From assembly GCA_024404395.1 (NCBI GenBank), contig JAKSPZ010000093.1:1-5305 (forward strand): a stretch of DNA of 5,305 nt. Direction: 5' to 3'. The position numbers and the translations under genes were made by a program. Source of the DNA: Clostridia bacterium. Lineage in GTDB: Bacteria > Bacillota > Clostridia > Christensenellales > Aristaeellaceae. The notes under the pieces were generated by a model that saw nothing but the letters and a program-made list of their open reading frames with translations, was not told the DNA's origin and did no database searches. Below are positions 5,062-5,305 of the stretch, in pieces. Numbering within the stretch: position 1 is the first letter of the stretch; each line of letters begins with the position of its first letter.

Positions 5062-5305
5062 TCAGCCACCCCATGCGGGAATGTATCGACTGACATCCTT
5101 ATCTCCCACTTTCAACAAGCGGTGGAAGACCGCAGGTTCTGCAACATGCAGATCTTTTTTGTGTCCCAGGCGACGAATGGTCGACCAGACACTCTTCTGT
5201 GGCACGCGCATGTAAGTACCCCAAAGGCTGATACCGTCCGCACCCGCATCGTACAGCGATTGTGCACGACGGACATATCCCCCGGTTGTCAGGAAACGCG
5301 GCATG
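5062..5305 (-). CDS. C-terminal part of an unrecognised, probably TIM-barrel (glycosidase-like) protein; partial
   Basis: At least 80 codons on the minus strand end at TGA 5064-5062; the gene continues past the right edge. The Met at 5304-5302 is probably internal: it is one base from the window end, and the protein reads like the last strands of a barrel rather than an N-terminus. The phrase YVRRAQSLYDAGADGISLWG (residues 10-29) resembles the strand-loop in which TIM-barrel glycosidase-like proteins have an aromatic residue after 'AGADGI', and WSTIRRLGHKKDL (40-52) resembles the final helix. The last 28 residues look like a small polar tail. There is no signal peptide or membrane segment in the visible part. 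I do not recognise the family; the fold guess rests on motif shape alone. It converges on nrdG across the shared terminator. Confidence 0.6.
   Translation of the reverse strand, partial: MPRFLTTGGYVRRAQSLYDAGADGISLWGTYMRVPQKSVWSTIRRLGHKKDLHVAEPAVFHRLLKVGDKDVSRYIPAWGG

Overview
The window looks like the chromosome of an anaerobic, moderately GC-rich member of the Bacillota, probably a clostridial gut-type organism. The reasons are a ctsR-mcsA-mcsB heat-shock operon, which is characteristic of Bacillota, a class III (strictly anaerobic) ribonucleotide reductase locus of the clostridial type, GGAGG-type ribosome binding sites, and strong use of C- or G-ending codons. The genus assignment is open; this is inference from gene content only.

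Layout. Positions 1-1960, minus strand: ctsR, mcsA and mcsB, read leftwards and translationally coupled (4-nt and 8-nt overlaps). mcsB runs off the left edge, and clpC would be expected beyond it. Positions 1961-2316: a 356-bp AT-rich divergent control region. It holds a ctsR promoter with a CtsR operator just downstream of its -10, a helically phased group of TCCACA/DnaA-box-like motifs, an 11-bp tandem repeat, and an nrdD promoter whose spacer is filled by a good NrdR box. Positions 2317-5010, plus strand: nrdD and nrdG, the anaerobic ribonucleoside-triphosphate reductase and its radical-SAM activase, closed by a strong intrinsic terminator (5017-5054). Positions 5062-5305, minus strand: the C-terminal part of an unrecognised, probably TIM-barrel protein that continues off the right edge.

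The most notable observation is that nrdD, otherwise full length and well conserved to its last residue, is cut by one in-frame TAA at 4081-4083. It falls at a conserved aromatic position (TNS-Tyr/Phe-His) just before the zinc ribbon and glycyl-radical domain. The next codon, CAA, is the only CAA among 34 glutamine codons of the gene and sits where a histidine (CAC) is expected, so two C-to-A changes three bases apart are likely. The possible explanations are a sequence error, a very young pseudogene, stop-codon readthrough, or a two-polypeptide enzyme. The sequence alone does not decide among them, but the first two are the most economical.

How the genes work together: CtsR represses its own operon, and McsB (arginine kinase, activated by McsA) inactivates CtsR and tags proteins for ClpCP. 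NrdD makes deoxyribonucleotides without oxygen after NrdG installs its glycyl radical, under apparent NrdR (dNTP-sensing) control and possibly DnaA influence.
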